Of a stretch of DNA of 64,000 bases, positions 53,628 through 64,000 are shown piece by piece. A program made the position numbers and the translations under genes. Position 1 is the first letter of the stretch. Each line of letters starts with the position of its first letter. Under the pieces are notes generated by a model that worked only from the letters and a program-made list of their open reading frames with translations, had not been told where the DNA came from and made no database searches. Source of the DNA: Jiangella alkaliphila (GTDB lineage: Bacteria; Actinomycetota; Actinomycetes; Jiangellales; Jiangellaceae); assembly GCF_900105925.1 (NCBI RefSeq), contig NZ_LT629791.1, positions 62,001 to 126,000 on the forward strand, written 5' to 3'.

Positions 53628-55430
53628 ATGCCCGTGATTCGCCGTCGCAGCTTTCTCCGCGCCGTCGCGGCGACCGGCGCCGTCGTGCTCATCGCCCCGC
53701 GTGCGGCGGCGGACGAGGACGAGGGCGCGGAGTGGGTCGCCGCCCGGTTGGCGGGCATGACGCTGGAACAGAAGGTCGGCCAGCTGTTCGTCGTCCAGGT
53801 GTACGGGGCCGACGCGCACACGGTCACGGCGGCGCAGCGGACCAGCAACCGGGCCGCCTACGGCGTCGACACCCCCGCCGACGTGGTGGAGAAGTATCAC
53901 CTCGGCGGCGTCATCTACTTCGCGTGGGCGGGCAACGTCGACCGGCCGGAGCAGATAGCGCAGCTCTCCAATGCCCTCCAACAGTCCGCGACGGCGTCCG
54001 GCGGGCCGCCGCTGCTGATCTCGGCGGACCAGGAGACCGGCATCGTCGCCCGGATGCCCGCGCCTGCGACGCAGTTCCCCGGCGCCCAGGCCCTGGCGGC
54101 CGCCCAGAGCACGAACGCCGCCCGGGAAGCGGCCCGGATCACCGCCCGCGAGCTGCGCGCCGTCGGCATCAACCAGAACTTCGCGCCGGTCGCGGACGTC
54201 AACGTCAACGCCGAGAACCCGGTCATCGGCGTGCGCAGCTTCAGCTCCGACCCCACGATGGCCGCGGACTACGTGACGGCGCAGGTGGCCGGCTACCAGG
54301 CCGGCGAGGGCGTCGCGGCGGCCGCCAAGCACTTCCCCGGCCACGGCGACACCACGACCGACAGCCACTACGGCGTCCCGGAGATCGACCACACCCGCCA
54401 GGAGTGGGAGACCATCGACGCGCCGCCGTTCCGGGCCGCGATCGAAGCCGGGATCGACGTGATCATGACGGCGCACATCGTCGTCGACAGCCTGGACCCG
54501 ACCGGGGTGCCGGCGACGCTGTCCGAGCCGATCATCACCGGGCTGCTGCGTGACGAGCTCGGCTTCGACGGCCTCGTCATCACCGACGCGCTGAACATGG
54601 AGGGCGTCCGCGCGGGCTTCGGCCCGGCCCGGGTCCCCGTCCTCGCGCTGCTGGCCGGCGTCGACCAGCTGCTGGTGCCGAAGGACGGCGACATGGACGT
54701 CATGTACCAGGCGGTGCTGCAGGCCGTCCGCGACGGCGAGATCAGCGAGGACCGGCTGGAACAGAGCGTCGAGCGGGTCTTGGAGCTGAAGTGGAAGCGC
54801 GGCATCACCGGCGACGAGCAGGTCGACGTCGACCGGGTCGCCCGGACCGTCGGCGTCCGCGCCCACCAGATCGCCTCGCAGCGGATCACCGACCCGACCG
54901 TCACGGCGCTGCGCAACACCGACCCCACCGGCGCGGCCATCCTCCCGGTCGCGCCCACCAGCAGCGTCAACGTCGTCACGACGAACACCGCGGCCGGCAA
55001 CGACCTCGCCGCCGCTCTGCGCGCCCAAGGCGGGACGGCGACCGTGCAGGCCGTCGGCACCAGGCCGAGCGACGCCGCGATCGCGGCCGCCGTCCAGGCC
55101 GCGCCGGCACATGACCTCACCGTCGTCATCACGTCGAACGCCTGGGACATCGTCACGACGGATCCGCAGGGCCGGCAGCGCCGGCTGGTCGCCGAGCTGG
55201 CCGCCACCGGGGACCCCGTCGTCGCGGTCGCCGCGCGCAACGCCTACGACGTCGCCTACCTGCCCGAGACGGCCGGCTTCCTGGCCGCCTACTCGTCCAC
55301 GACGGTGTCGATGCGCAGCGTCGCGAAGGTGCTCACCGGCGCCATCGCACCGGAAGGACGGCTGCCGGTCGTCATCCCGGCCGCCGACGGCACCGTGCTC
55401 TACCCGATCGGCCACGGCCTCACCTGGTGA
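53628..55430 (+). CDS. nagZ: NagZ-type beta-N-acetylhexosaminidase (GH3), Tat-exported
   Basis: Glycosidase of 600 residues that releases N-acetylglucosamine from peptidoglycan fragments. A twin-arginine signal (MPVIRRRSFLRAVAATGAVV) exports it. The GH3 barrel shows ISADQETGIVARM, AAAKHFPGHGDT with the catalytic His and LVITDALNM with the nucleophile Asp. A second GH3 domain follows from about 400, as in Bacillus NagZ. It leads a three-gene operon with namZ and an amiE-like gene. Confidence 0.92.
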   Translation: MPVIRRRSFLRAVAATGAVVLIAPRAAADEDEGAEWVAARLAGMTLEQKVGQLFVVQVYGADAHTVTAAQRTSNRAAYGVDTPADVVEKYHLGGVIYFAWAGNVDRPEQIAQLSNALQQSATASGGPPLLISADQETGIVARMPAPATQFPGAQALAAAQSTNAAREAARITARELRAVGINQNFAPVADVNVNAENPVIGVRSFSSDPTMAADYVTAQVAGYQAGEGVAAAAKHFPGHGDTTTDSHYGVPEIDHTRQEWETIDAPPFRAAIEAGIDVIMTAHIVVDSLDPTGVPATLSEPIITGLLRDELGFDGLVITDALNMEGVRAGFGPARVPVLALLAGVDQLLVPKDGDMDVMYQAVLQAVRDGEISEDRLEQSVERVLELKWKRGITGDEQVDVDRVARTVGVRAHQIASQRITDPTVTALRNTDPTGAAILPVAPTSSVNVVTTNTAAGNDLAAALRAQGGTATVQAVGTRPSDAAIAAAVQAAPAHDLTVVITSNAWDIVTTDPQGRQRRLVAELAATGDPVVAVAARNAYDVAYLPETAGFLAAYSSTTVSMRSVAKVLTGAIAPEGRLPVVIPAADGTVLYPIGHGLTW

Positions 55431-55459
55431 CCCCCGCCCGCAGATCCCGAGGAGCCCCC

Positions 55460-56752
55460 ATGGACCGCCGCACGTTCATCGCCTCCGGAGCGGCCGCCGC
55501 CGGCGCCGCGGCAGGCGCCGTCGCAGCACCGTCGGTCGCCTTCGCATCGGGCGGGAGCGACCCCGCGCGCGCCGTGCTCACCGGCGCGAAGCGGCTGGCC
55601 GACGACGGCTGGACGGCGCTGTCCGGCCACCGCGTCGGGGTCATCTCGAACCCGACCGGGATCCTGCCCGACGCCTCGCACATCGTCGACAGCATGGTCG
55701 CCTCCGGCAACGTGAACATCGCCGGCGTGTTCGGCCCGGAGCACGGGTTCCGCGGCTCGGCGCAGGCCGGCGAGGCGGAGGAGACGACGATCGACCCGCG
55801 CACCGGCGTCACGGTCTACGACGCGTACGGCGCGCAGGAGGCCGGCTTCATGCGGATGTTCGCCGAGGCCGACGTCGAGGTCGTCGTCTTCGACATCCAG
55901 GACGTCGGAGCCCGGTTCTACACCTACATCTGGACCATGTGGTCGGCGATGCGCGCGGCCGCCCGCATGGGCCTGAAGTTCGTCGTGCTGGACCGGCCCA
56001 ACCCGGTCGGCGGGACGGCGTCCGGCCCGATGCTGTTCCCCGGGTTCGAGTCGGGCATCGGGCAGCGCTACATCGTCCAGCAGCACGGCATGACCGTCGG
56101 CGAGCTGGCCCGGTTCTTCAACACCGAGTTCCTGCCCGACGACGCCGGCGCCTCCGTCGAGGACCTCGAGGTCGTGACGATGCGCCGCTGGCGGCCGGAC
56201 TCCCGCTACGCCGACACCGGGCTGCCGTGGGTGCTGCCCAGCCCGAACATGCCGACGCCGGACACCGCGCAGGTCTACGTGGGCACCTGCCTGTTCGAGG
56301 GCACGGCCGCGTCGGAGGGCCGGGGCAGCACGCGGCCGTTCGAGCTGATCGGCGCGCCCTACGGCACCTACCACTGGTCCGATGAGCTCAACGCGGCCGG
56401 GCTGCCGGGCGTCGACTTCCGCGAGGCGTACTTCGTGCCGACCTTCAGCAAGCACGTCGGCAAGGTCTGCGGCGGCGTCCAGCTGCACGTCACCGACCCG
56501 GACGAGTTCGACCCGGTGCGCACCGGCGTCGCGATGGTCGTCGCGGCGAAGCGGCTGTACCCGACCGCGTTCTCGTGGCGCGGCGGCGGCACCAGCGACG
56601 GCTTCATCCACCTGCTGCACGGCTCGGACCGGCTGCGGATCATGGTCGACGCAGGCGCGTCGGCCGACGATATCGTGGCCTCGTGGCAGGACGAGCTGGC
56701 CGAGTTCGACCGTCGACGGCAGCCGTACCTGCTCTACCGGGGCCGGCGATGA
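55460..56752 (+). CDS. namZ: NamZ-like exo-beta-N-acetylmuramidase (DUF1343), Tat-exported
   Basis: Protein of 430 residues in the DUF1343 family, whose Bacillus member NamZ (YbbC) removes terminal MurNAc from peptidoglycan. It shows the Tat signal MDRRTFIASGAAAAGAAAG, VGVISNPTGIL, VFGPEHGFRG with the catalytic Glu, VFDIQDVGARFYTYIWTM and RPNPVGG. ATG 55460 has GAGGAG five bases upstream and is preferred to GTG 55427. It ends with a 4-bp overlap into the amiE-like gene. Confidence 0.9.
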   Translation: MDRRTFIASGAAAAGAAAGAVAAPSVAFASGGSDPARAVLTGAKRLADDGWTALSGHRVGVISNPTGILPDASHIVDSMVASGNVNIAGVFGPEHGFRGSAQAGEAEETTIDPRTGVTVYDAYGAQEAGFMRMFAEADVEVVVFDIQDVGARFYTYIWTMWSAMRAAARMGLKFVVLDRPNPVGGTASGPMLFPGFESGIGQRYIVQQHGMTVGELARFFNTEFLPDDAGASVEDLEVVTMRRWRPDSRYADTGLPWVLPSPNMPTPDTAQVYVGTCLFEGTAASEGRGSTRPFELIGAPYGTYHWSDELNAAGLPGVDFREAYFVPTFSKHVGKVCGGVQLHVTDPDEFDPVRTGVAMVVAAKRLYPTAFSWRGGGTSDGFIHLLHGSDRLRIMVDAGASADDIVASWQDELAEFDRRRQPYLLYRGRR

Positions 56753-58485
56753 CGGCGCGCGGCATCGTCCTCGTGTCCGTGCTCGCCGCCTCTCTGCTCG
56801 GCGCGGGCGTCCCGGCGAGCGCGGACGACGACGCCGGCCGCTTCGACCGCCGGCACGACGACTTCATGTCGCCGCGCACGACGCTGCGCGCGGCCGCACC
56901 GGCCGACGTCGGCCTCGACCCGGACCGCATCGAGGCGCTGGTCGACGCCGCCGCGTCGTACACCGAGACCCCGCCGGGCACGTCGCATCCGCTCTACTCC
57001 GGCATGACGGTGCTGGCCGCGCACGGCGGCCGGGTCGTCGCCGAGGACGCGGCCGGCTGGGCGCTGCGGTTCGCCGACGGCGCCGGCGCCGAGCTGCCGC
57101 AGGACCAGTGGATCGCGGCCGGCACCGACACGATCTACGACCTCGCCTCGGTGTCGAAGCTGTTCACCACCATCGTCGTGATGCAGCAGGTCGAGGCCGG
57201 CCGGGTCGACCTGAGCGCGCCCGTCGTCGAGTACCTGCCGGCGTTCGCCGCGAACGGCAAGAGCGAGATCACCGTCGAGCAGCTGCTGACGCACACCAGC
57301 GGGCTGGTCTCGTGGCTGCCGCTGTGGAGCCGCTGGCCCACCCCGGAGGCGCGACTCGAGGCCGTCATGACCACGACGCCCGCCAAGCCGCCCGGCACCA
57401 CGTACCTCTACTCCGACCTCAACATGATCACCGCCGGGATGATCGCCGAGGAGGTCACCGGTCAGGCCCTCGACGCACTGGTCCGCGACGGCATCACCGA
57501 GCCGCTCGGCATGACCGACACCGGGTACAACCCGCCGGCGGAGCAGCTGGACCGCATCGCGGCGACGGAGTTCCAGTCCGCACCGCCGCGCGGCATCGTC
57601 CACGGCGAGGTGCACGACGAGAACGCCTGGTCGCTGAACGGGGTCGCGGGGCACGCCGGGCTGTTCGGCACGGCGCAGGACCTCGCCCGCCTGGCGCAGG
57701 CGATCCTCAACGGGGGCGCCTACGGCGGCGAGCGGATCCTGCGGCCGGAGTCGGTCGAGGCGTTGATCACCGACGTGAACACCGAGTTCCCCGGCAACGC
57801 CCACGGCATGGGCTTCGAGCTCAACCAGCGCTGGCTGATGGCCGCGCTGACGGCACCGAACACGGCCGGGCACACCGGCTTCACCGGAACGAGCATGGTC
57901 ATCGATCCGCAGTCGCGCTCGTTCGTGATCCTGCTGACCAACCGGGTGCACCCGTCGCGCAACTGGGGCACCATCAACCCGGCCCGGCGCGCTGTCGCGC
58001 ACGAGCTGGCCTACGCGCTCGCCGTCGACCCGCGCGCCGGCGACGACGCCTGGCAGGCGCACGAGGCCGACGCGACGACGTCCACGCTCAGCCTGCCGGT
58101 CGAGCTGTCCGGCAGCTCGACGCTGATGTTCGACCTGTTCGTCGACACCGAGACGACCGACCGGCTCACCCTCGAGCGGTCCACCGACGACGGCGCCACC
58201 TGGACGCCGGTGCCGTTCACGGCCCGCGCCGGACGGGACCGCATCGACGCCACCGGCGGCGTCGTCAGCGGCTACCAGGGCCGGCAGTGGTGGACGGTGC
58301 GCGCCGGCCTGCCCGGCGACGGCGACACGATCCTGCGCTGGCGCTACGTCACCGACGCGCTCTACCAGGGCCGTGGCGTCTACGTCGACGACGTCAAGGT
58401 GCGCACCCGCGGCAAGCCGGTGTTCGACGGCGAGCGGCACCCGGACCGGTTCGTGGCCGACGGCTGGGTCAGATCAGGTCGATGA
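56749..58485 (+). CDS. Serine hydrolase, AmiE-like, with C-terminal beta domain
   Basis: Exported protein of 578 residues in the beta-lactamase/serine hydrolase family. The signal is GIVLVSVLAASLLGAGVPAS; SVSK at 134-137 holds the nucleophile Ser and Lys; LYSDLN supplies the Tyr; GHTGFTG is the third motif. A beta-sandwich (LMFDLFVDTETTDRLTLE) is added after about 450. The order nagZ-namZ-serine hydrolase parallels Bacillus ybbD, ybbC and ybbE, where YbbE (AmiE) is a muramyl-L-alanine amidase, so the same role is inferred. Confidence 0.82.
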   Translation: MTARGIVLVSVLAASLLGAGVPASADDDAGRFDRRHDDFMSPRTTLRAAAPADVGLDPDRIEALVDAAASYTETPPGTSHPLYSGMTVLAAHGGRVVAEDAAGWALRFADGAGAELPQDQWIAAGTDTIYDLASVSKLFTTIVVMQQVEAGRVDLSAPVVEYLPAFAANGKSEITVEQLLTHTSGLVSWLPLWSRWPTPEARLEAVMTTTPAKPPGTTYLYSDLNMITAGMIAEEVTGQALDALVRDGITEPLGMTDTGYNPPAEQLDRIAATEFQSAPPRGIVHGEVHDENAWSLNGVAGHAGLFGTAQDLARLAQAILNGGAYGGERILRPESVEALITDVNTEFPGNAHGMGFELNQRWLMAALTAPNTAGHTGFTGTSMVIDPQSRSFVILLTNRVHPSRNWGTINPARRAVAHELAYALAVDPRAGDDAWQAHEADATTSTLSLPVELSGSSTLMFDLFVDTETTDRLTLERSTDDGATWTPVPFTARAGRDRIDATGGVVSGYQGRQWWTVRAGLPGDGDTILRWRYVTDALYQGRGVYVDDVKVRTRGKPVFDGERHPDRFVADGWVRSGR

Positions 58486-59245
58486 GGTCGGCCACCGAGT
58501 TCATGACGTGGTTCGGCTGGAACGGGAAGCGGCCGATGTCGGCGCGGGCCGTGGAGCCGGTGAGCACCAGGTAGGTGCGCAGCCCCGCCTCCATGCCCGC
58601 GACGACGTCGGTGTCCATGCGGTCGCCGACCATGGCCGTCATCTCGGAGTGCGCCTCGATGGCGTTCATCGCGCTGCGGAACATCATCGGGTTCGGCTTG
58701 CCCACGTAGTACGGGTCGCGGCCGGTCGCCCGGGTGATCATGGCGGCGACCGCGCCGGTGGCCGGTAGCGGGCCGTCCTGCGACGGCCCGGTGGCGTCGG
58801 GGTTGGTGGCGATGAACCGCGCGCCCTCGCCGATCAGCCGGATCGCCTTCGTGATGGCCTCGAACGAGTACGTGCGGGTCTCGCCCAGCACCACGTAGTC
58901 GGGCTTGGTGTCGGTCAGCACGTAGCCGACCTCGTGCAGGGCCGTGGTCAGCCCGGCCTCGCCGATGACGTACGCCGTGCCGCCCGGATGCTGGTCGTCG
59001 AGGAACTGCGCCGTCGCCAGCGCGGACGTCCAGATCGACTGTTCCGGCAGGTCGAGGCCGGAGCGCGCCAGCCGGGCGGCGAGGTCGCGCTGCGTGTAGA
59101 TGGAGTTGTTCGTCAGCACCAGGAAGCGGCGCTCACGGTCGACGAGGCGGCGCAGGAAGTCCGCGGCCCCAGGGATCGCGCGGTCCTCGTGCACGAGGAC
59201 GCCGTCCATGTCGGTCAGCCAGCACTCGATCTCACGGTCGCTCAC
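58469..59245 (-). CDS. HAD-IIA family hydrolase (NagD-like)
   Basis: Phosphatase of 258 residues: WLTDMDGVLVHEDRAIPGA (motif I), LVLTNNSIYTQ (motif II), GKPNPMMFRSAM with the Lys and VGDRMDTDVVAG (motif IV). The NagD/PNPPase layout with an inserted C2 cap is clear. The natural substrate is unknown. It starts at GTG 59245 and its end overlaps the convergent amiE-like gene by 17 bp. Confidence 0.9.
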   Translation of the reverse strand: MSDREIECWLTDMDGVLVHEDRAIPGAADFLRRLVDRERRFLVLTNNSIYTQRDLAARLARSGLDLPEQSIWTSALATAQFLDDQHPGGTAYVIGEAGLTTALHEVGYVLTDTKPDYVVLGETRTYSFEAITKAIRLIGEGARFIATNPDATGPSQDGPLPATGAVAAMITRATGRDPYYVGKPNPMMFRSAMNAIEAHSEMTAMVGDRMDTDVVAGMEAGLRTYLVLTGSTARADIGRFPFQPNHVMNSVADLIDLI

Positions 59246-59348
59246 GCCACCACTCTAGGGTGTAACGTGAGCGAACCCCTGCGGCCGGGCACATCGGGTA
59301 ATCTCGCCGGGGTTTGACAATTCACGACACTCACAGGAGTACATAGCC

Positions 59349-59699
59349 ATGACTCGTTCCACCCGAACCGCCACGATGCTCGGCGCGGCGGCCGCCCTGG
59401 TCCTCAGCCTGTCCGCCTGTGGCGGCAGCGACTCGGAGTACTGCGACCTGCTCAGCGACGACGACTCCTCGTTCGCCGACGCCGACCCCAGCGACCCGGA
59501 GGCGATGGAGGAGCTCGACAGCCGCATCCAGGAGGTCGTCGACGCCGCTCCCGACGACATCCGGGGCGACTGGGAGACCTTCCAGGAGGCCATCAACGAC
59601 CCGGAGGCCGCGGCCGCGCAGGACCCCGAGGCGGCGATGACGGCGATGGAGAACATCGGCCAGCACGCCCAGGACGAGTGCGACATCGACATCAGCTGA
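59349..59699 (+). CDS. Small acidic lipoprotein
   Basis: Protein of 116 residues with a lipobox LSLSAC (Cys at about 24) and an acidic helical mature part that begins GGSDSEYCDLLSDD and ends QHAQDECDIDIS; the two later Cys may pair. AGGAG lies nine bases before the ATG. Similar small acidic lipoproteins are common in actinobacteria, without known function. A strong hairpin follows. Confidence 0.75.
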   Translation: MTRSTRTATMLGAAAALVLSLSACGGSDSEYCDLLSDDDSSFADADPSDPEAMEELDSRIQEVVDAAPDDIRGDWETFQEAINDPEAAAAQDPEAAMTAMENIGQHAQDECDIDIS

Positions 59700-59723
59700 G
59701 CCGCTCACCCGGCGCACTGACGC

Positions 59724-59759
59724 GGAACGGCCCCGGAGCACGTGCTCCGGGGCCGTTCC
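59724..59759. terminator. Perfect 36-bp palindromic bidirectional terminator
   Basis: Two 18-base arms (59724-59741 and 59742-59759) are exact complements, GGAACGGCCCCGGAGCAC and its partner. It sits between the convergent lipoprotein and clpC genes, 24 and 20 bases from their stops, and can serve both. Confidence 0.85.
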
Positions 59760-59779
59760 CATGTGACGTCGTGACGTCG

Positions 59780-62326
<2,547 letters not shown>

Positions 62327-62528
62327 CAGTGGCGCTCCTTGCCGAGCGGTCGGCTGTAGGGACGGGGACCCCACATCTGACCATTCGATGCTATATCCGC
62401 CGGCCGCCTCTCACTCCGCGGTGGTCCTGGAACGAGACGATGGCGGCGGATCCTTCGTACTTACTGTGCCTGCAAGAACACCACGCCGGGTACCCGATGT
62501 TCCACTCGATGAGCCTGTTGACCCCCGA

Positions 62529-62556
62529 GTTCGCTGCGGGCGAAGTTCCGTAGAGT
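62529..62556 (+). promoter_or_regulatory. ClgR-like box and leaderless promoter between clpC and the beta-lactamase-like gene
   Basis: GTTCGC-N5-GCG at 62529-62542 matches the ClgR pattern described for clp genes in actinobacteria, within the inverted repeat TTCGC/GCGAA. On the plus strand TAGAGT (62551-62556) is a -10 six bases before ATG 62563, predicting a leaderless message. The box is about 200 bp from clpC, so which gene it serves is open. The remaining 62327-62528 holds no gene; TATAGC near 62391-62396 on the minus strand may be the clpC -10. Confidence 0.5.
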
Positions 62557-62562
62557 GGCCGG

Positions 62563-63645
62563 ATGCGCCGCACCGCCGTCTCTCTCGCGGCGGTTCTGGC
62601 CCTGGTCGCGGCCTGCGGGACGGGTGCCGCGGAGGCGCCGCCCACGTCGTCCGGCCCGACATCGACCTCGTCCAGCCCGCCGTCGAGCCCGCCGTCGAGC
62701 CCGCCGTCGACGGCGCCCGCGCCGGCCGGGTCGTGGGCCGAGCTGCGCGACCGGCTGGAGGCGCTGGACGCCGACGTCGGCATGGTGGCGGCCCGCGTCG
62801 GGGCGGACGGCGGCTGCGAGCCGGTGGCGGAACTCGACCCCGCGACGCCGCGGCCGATGGCGTCGATCTTCAAGCTCTACGTGCTGGGCGCCGTTGCCGC
62901 CGCCGTCGACGCCGGCTCGCTGTCGTGGACCGACGTGCTGACCGTCAGCGGCGGCCTGCGCAGCCTGCCGTCCGGTGAGCTGCAGGCCGAGCCCGACGGC
63001 ACCCCGGTGACGGTCCAGCGGGCGGCGGCGGCGATGATCGCGATCAGCGACAACACCGCGTCGGAGCTGCTGATGGACCGGGTCGGGCGGGCCGCCGTCG
63101 AGGACGCGATGGCGGCGCTGGGGCACTCGCGGCCGGACCTCAACCGTCCGTTCCTCACGACGCGCGAGTTCTTCACCCTCGGCTGGGGGCCGCTGGACCT
63201 GCGCGACGACTGGGCGCGGGCGGGCGCGACGTCGCGGACCCGGATCCTGGCGGCGCTGCCCGGCGGGCCGCTGCGGGTGAGCGGCGTCGACATCGACGAC
63301 CCGGCCTGGACGTCCGGGATCGACTGGTTCGGGTCCACGCTGGACGTCTGCGCTGCGCAGGCGGCGCTGCACGCGGACCCGTCGGACGAGGTGCTGCGGT
63401 CCGTGCTCGGGCAGAGCCGCGGCGTGACCATCGACGAGGCCGCATGGCCGTACGTCAGCTTCAAGGGTGGCAGCGCGCCCGGCGTGGTGACGGCGTCGTG
63501 GTACGCCGAGCGGGCCGACGGCGAGCGCTACGTCTTCGTCATGCAGGCGGCGGCGCCGGACGCGGTCGCGCTGGCCGACCACGACGCGTTCTTCGCACTG
63601 GGCGAGGACGCGTTCGCGCTGCTCTCAGGTCACCAGGGACCGTAG
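62563..63645 (+). CDS. Beta-lactamase class A-like serine hydrolase lipoprotein
   Basis: Lipoprotein of 360 residues with lipobox LVAAC (Cys18) and a Ser/Pro/Thr linker (PPSSPPSSPPST). The catalytic domain has MASIFK (Ser101, Lys104), ISDNTASELL (SDN 162-164) and FKGGSAPG in the KTG position. It may be a true beta-lactamase or a related serine hydrolase; no Glu166-type omega loop is obvious, so resistance activity should not be assumed. Its end overlaps the DUF2516 gene by 16 bp. Confidence 0.82.
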   Translation: MRRTAVSLAAVLALVAACGTGAAEAPPTSSGPTSTSSSPPSSPPSSPPSTAPAPAGSWAELRDRLEALDADVGMVAARVGADGGCEPVAELDPATPRPMASIFKLYVLGAVAAAVDAGSLSWTDVLTVSGGLRSLPSGELQAEPDGTPVTVQRAAAAMIAISDNTASELLMDRVGRAAVEDAMAALGHSRPDLNRPFLTTREFFTLGWGPLDLRDDWARAGATSRTRILAALPGGPLRVSGVDIDDPAWTSGIDWFGSTLDVCAAQAALHADPSDEVLRSVLGQSRGVTIDEAAWPYVSFKGGSAPGVVTASWYAERADGERYVFVMQAAAPDAVALADHDAFFALGEDAFALLSGHQGP

Positions 63646-63956
63646 GGCCCGTCGTGGGTGTTGCCGTTGCGGCGGCCGCCGCCGAACTGGCGCACCGCCG
63701 GGCGGACGTCGACGAGATAGACCGCGGCACCGACCACACCCAGCAGGTTCACGAAGAACAGCGGGGTGGGGAACAGGGCGATCTCGACCAGCAGCGCGAC
63801 GCCGAGAATGGACAGCCAGATCGGCTTGGACCATTTGCCCGCGGCCGGGAACGCCTGCGTGGGGACCCGGAGCGCGTCGATGAAGGCGTACCCCTTCAGC
63901 CCCAGAGCGCCGATGCCCAAGAGGATCAGGATCCAGGACTGGAAATCCCCGAACAT
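63630..63956 (-). CDS. DUF2516 membrane protein
   Basis: Small membrane protein of 108 residues beginning MFGDFQSWILILLGIGALGL, then KWSKPIWLSILGVALLVEIA and a third helix, with a Gly/Arg-rich tail. This is the DUF2516 layout of actinobacteria, function unknown. ATG 63956 is preferred, with GGGATGG upstream; GTG 63971 is in frame. The last 29 bases of the window hold no readable gene. Confidence 0.82.
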   Translation of the reverse strand: MFGDFQSWILILLGIGALGLKGYAFIDALRVPTQAFPAAGKWSKPIWLSILGVALLVEIALFPTPLFFVNLLGVVGAAVYLVDVRPAVRQFGGGRRNGNTHDGPYGPW

Positions 63957-64000
63957 GTTCACCCATCCCACTGTACGTGATCGGCAGCGGCCCCAGAACG

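Overview
The window is high-GC DNA from an actinomycete. The evidence is the GC-rich third codon positions, frequent GTG starts, many 1-bp and 4-bp stop/start overlaps, the leaderless promoter pattern, a rex-hemACD operon, classical menaquinone genes, the mini ribosomal protein bS22, DisA and a ClpC with actinobacterial context. The gene mix would fit a Jiangella-like genus, but that is a guess. No rRNA, tRNA, CRISPR array or insertion sequence was seen.

Layout. Positions 1-8.6 kb hold menaquinone synthesis (menD, menB, menE, menA), interrupted by a CGNR regulator/MFS exporter pair with a 33-bp operator-like palindrome, two secreted proteins (one with a sortase-like C-terminus) and a DUF3800 gene of foreign look. 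Positions 8.8-15.9 kb hold small and housekeeping genes: DUF4229, cytidine deaminase, DUF3806, an F420-type oxidoreductase, two Lrp regulators, a rhodanese, threonine dehydratase, and an SOS-controlled leaderless mini-ORF with its own terminator. A 660-bp island of palindromic repeats follows (16.0-16.65 kb).

Positions 16.65-31.6 kb form a haem and cytochrome c block on the minus strand: ccsB, resB, ccdA, tlpA, a histidine phosphatase and hemL in one overlapping run; catalase with its Fur-type regulator; hemB, hemD fusion, hemC, hemA and rex behind a Rex operator. Menaquinone, haem, cytochrome c maturation and NADH/NAD+ sensing together make this a respiration region.

Positions 31.7-40.5 kb carry a lipid/envelope cluster (HAD hydrolase, acyltransferase, epimerase, bS22, HTH protein), AcuC, proline metabolism (proC, proline dehydrogenase) and a TetR/ABC transporter set. 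Positions 40.8-46.7 kb hold two secreted proteins built from an unrecognised repeat with a strict C-x23-C spacing and a PWxWQGP core: a short one with two repeats and a long one with six repeats, a pentapeptide linker and an LPDTG anchor. The long gene has a 1-bp loss in one linker repeat. Between them are an M15 peptidase, a Ppx/GppA phosphatase and others.

Positions 46.9-64 kb hold a methyltransferase, radA, disA, mutY, a cell-wall recycling trio (nagZ, namZ, amiE-like), clpC, a beta-lactamase-like lipoprotein and DUF2516. A 59-bp core repeated at 32.7 and 53.4 kb, enclosed by stems that differ in sequence but keep pairing, is the most RNA-like unexplained element. The most novel-looking system is the C-x23-C repeat pair, whose short-secreted plus long-anchored arrangement recalls chaplins.
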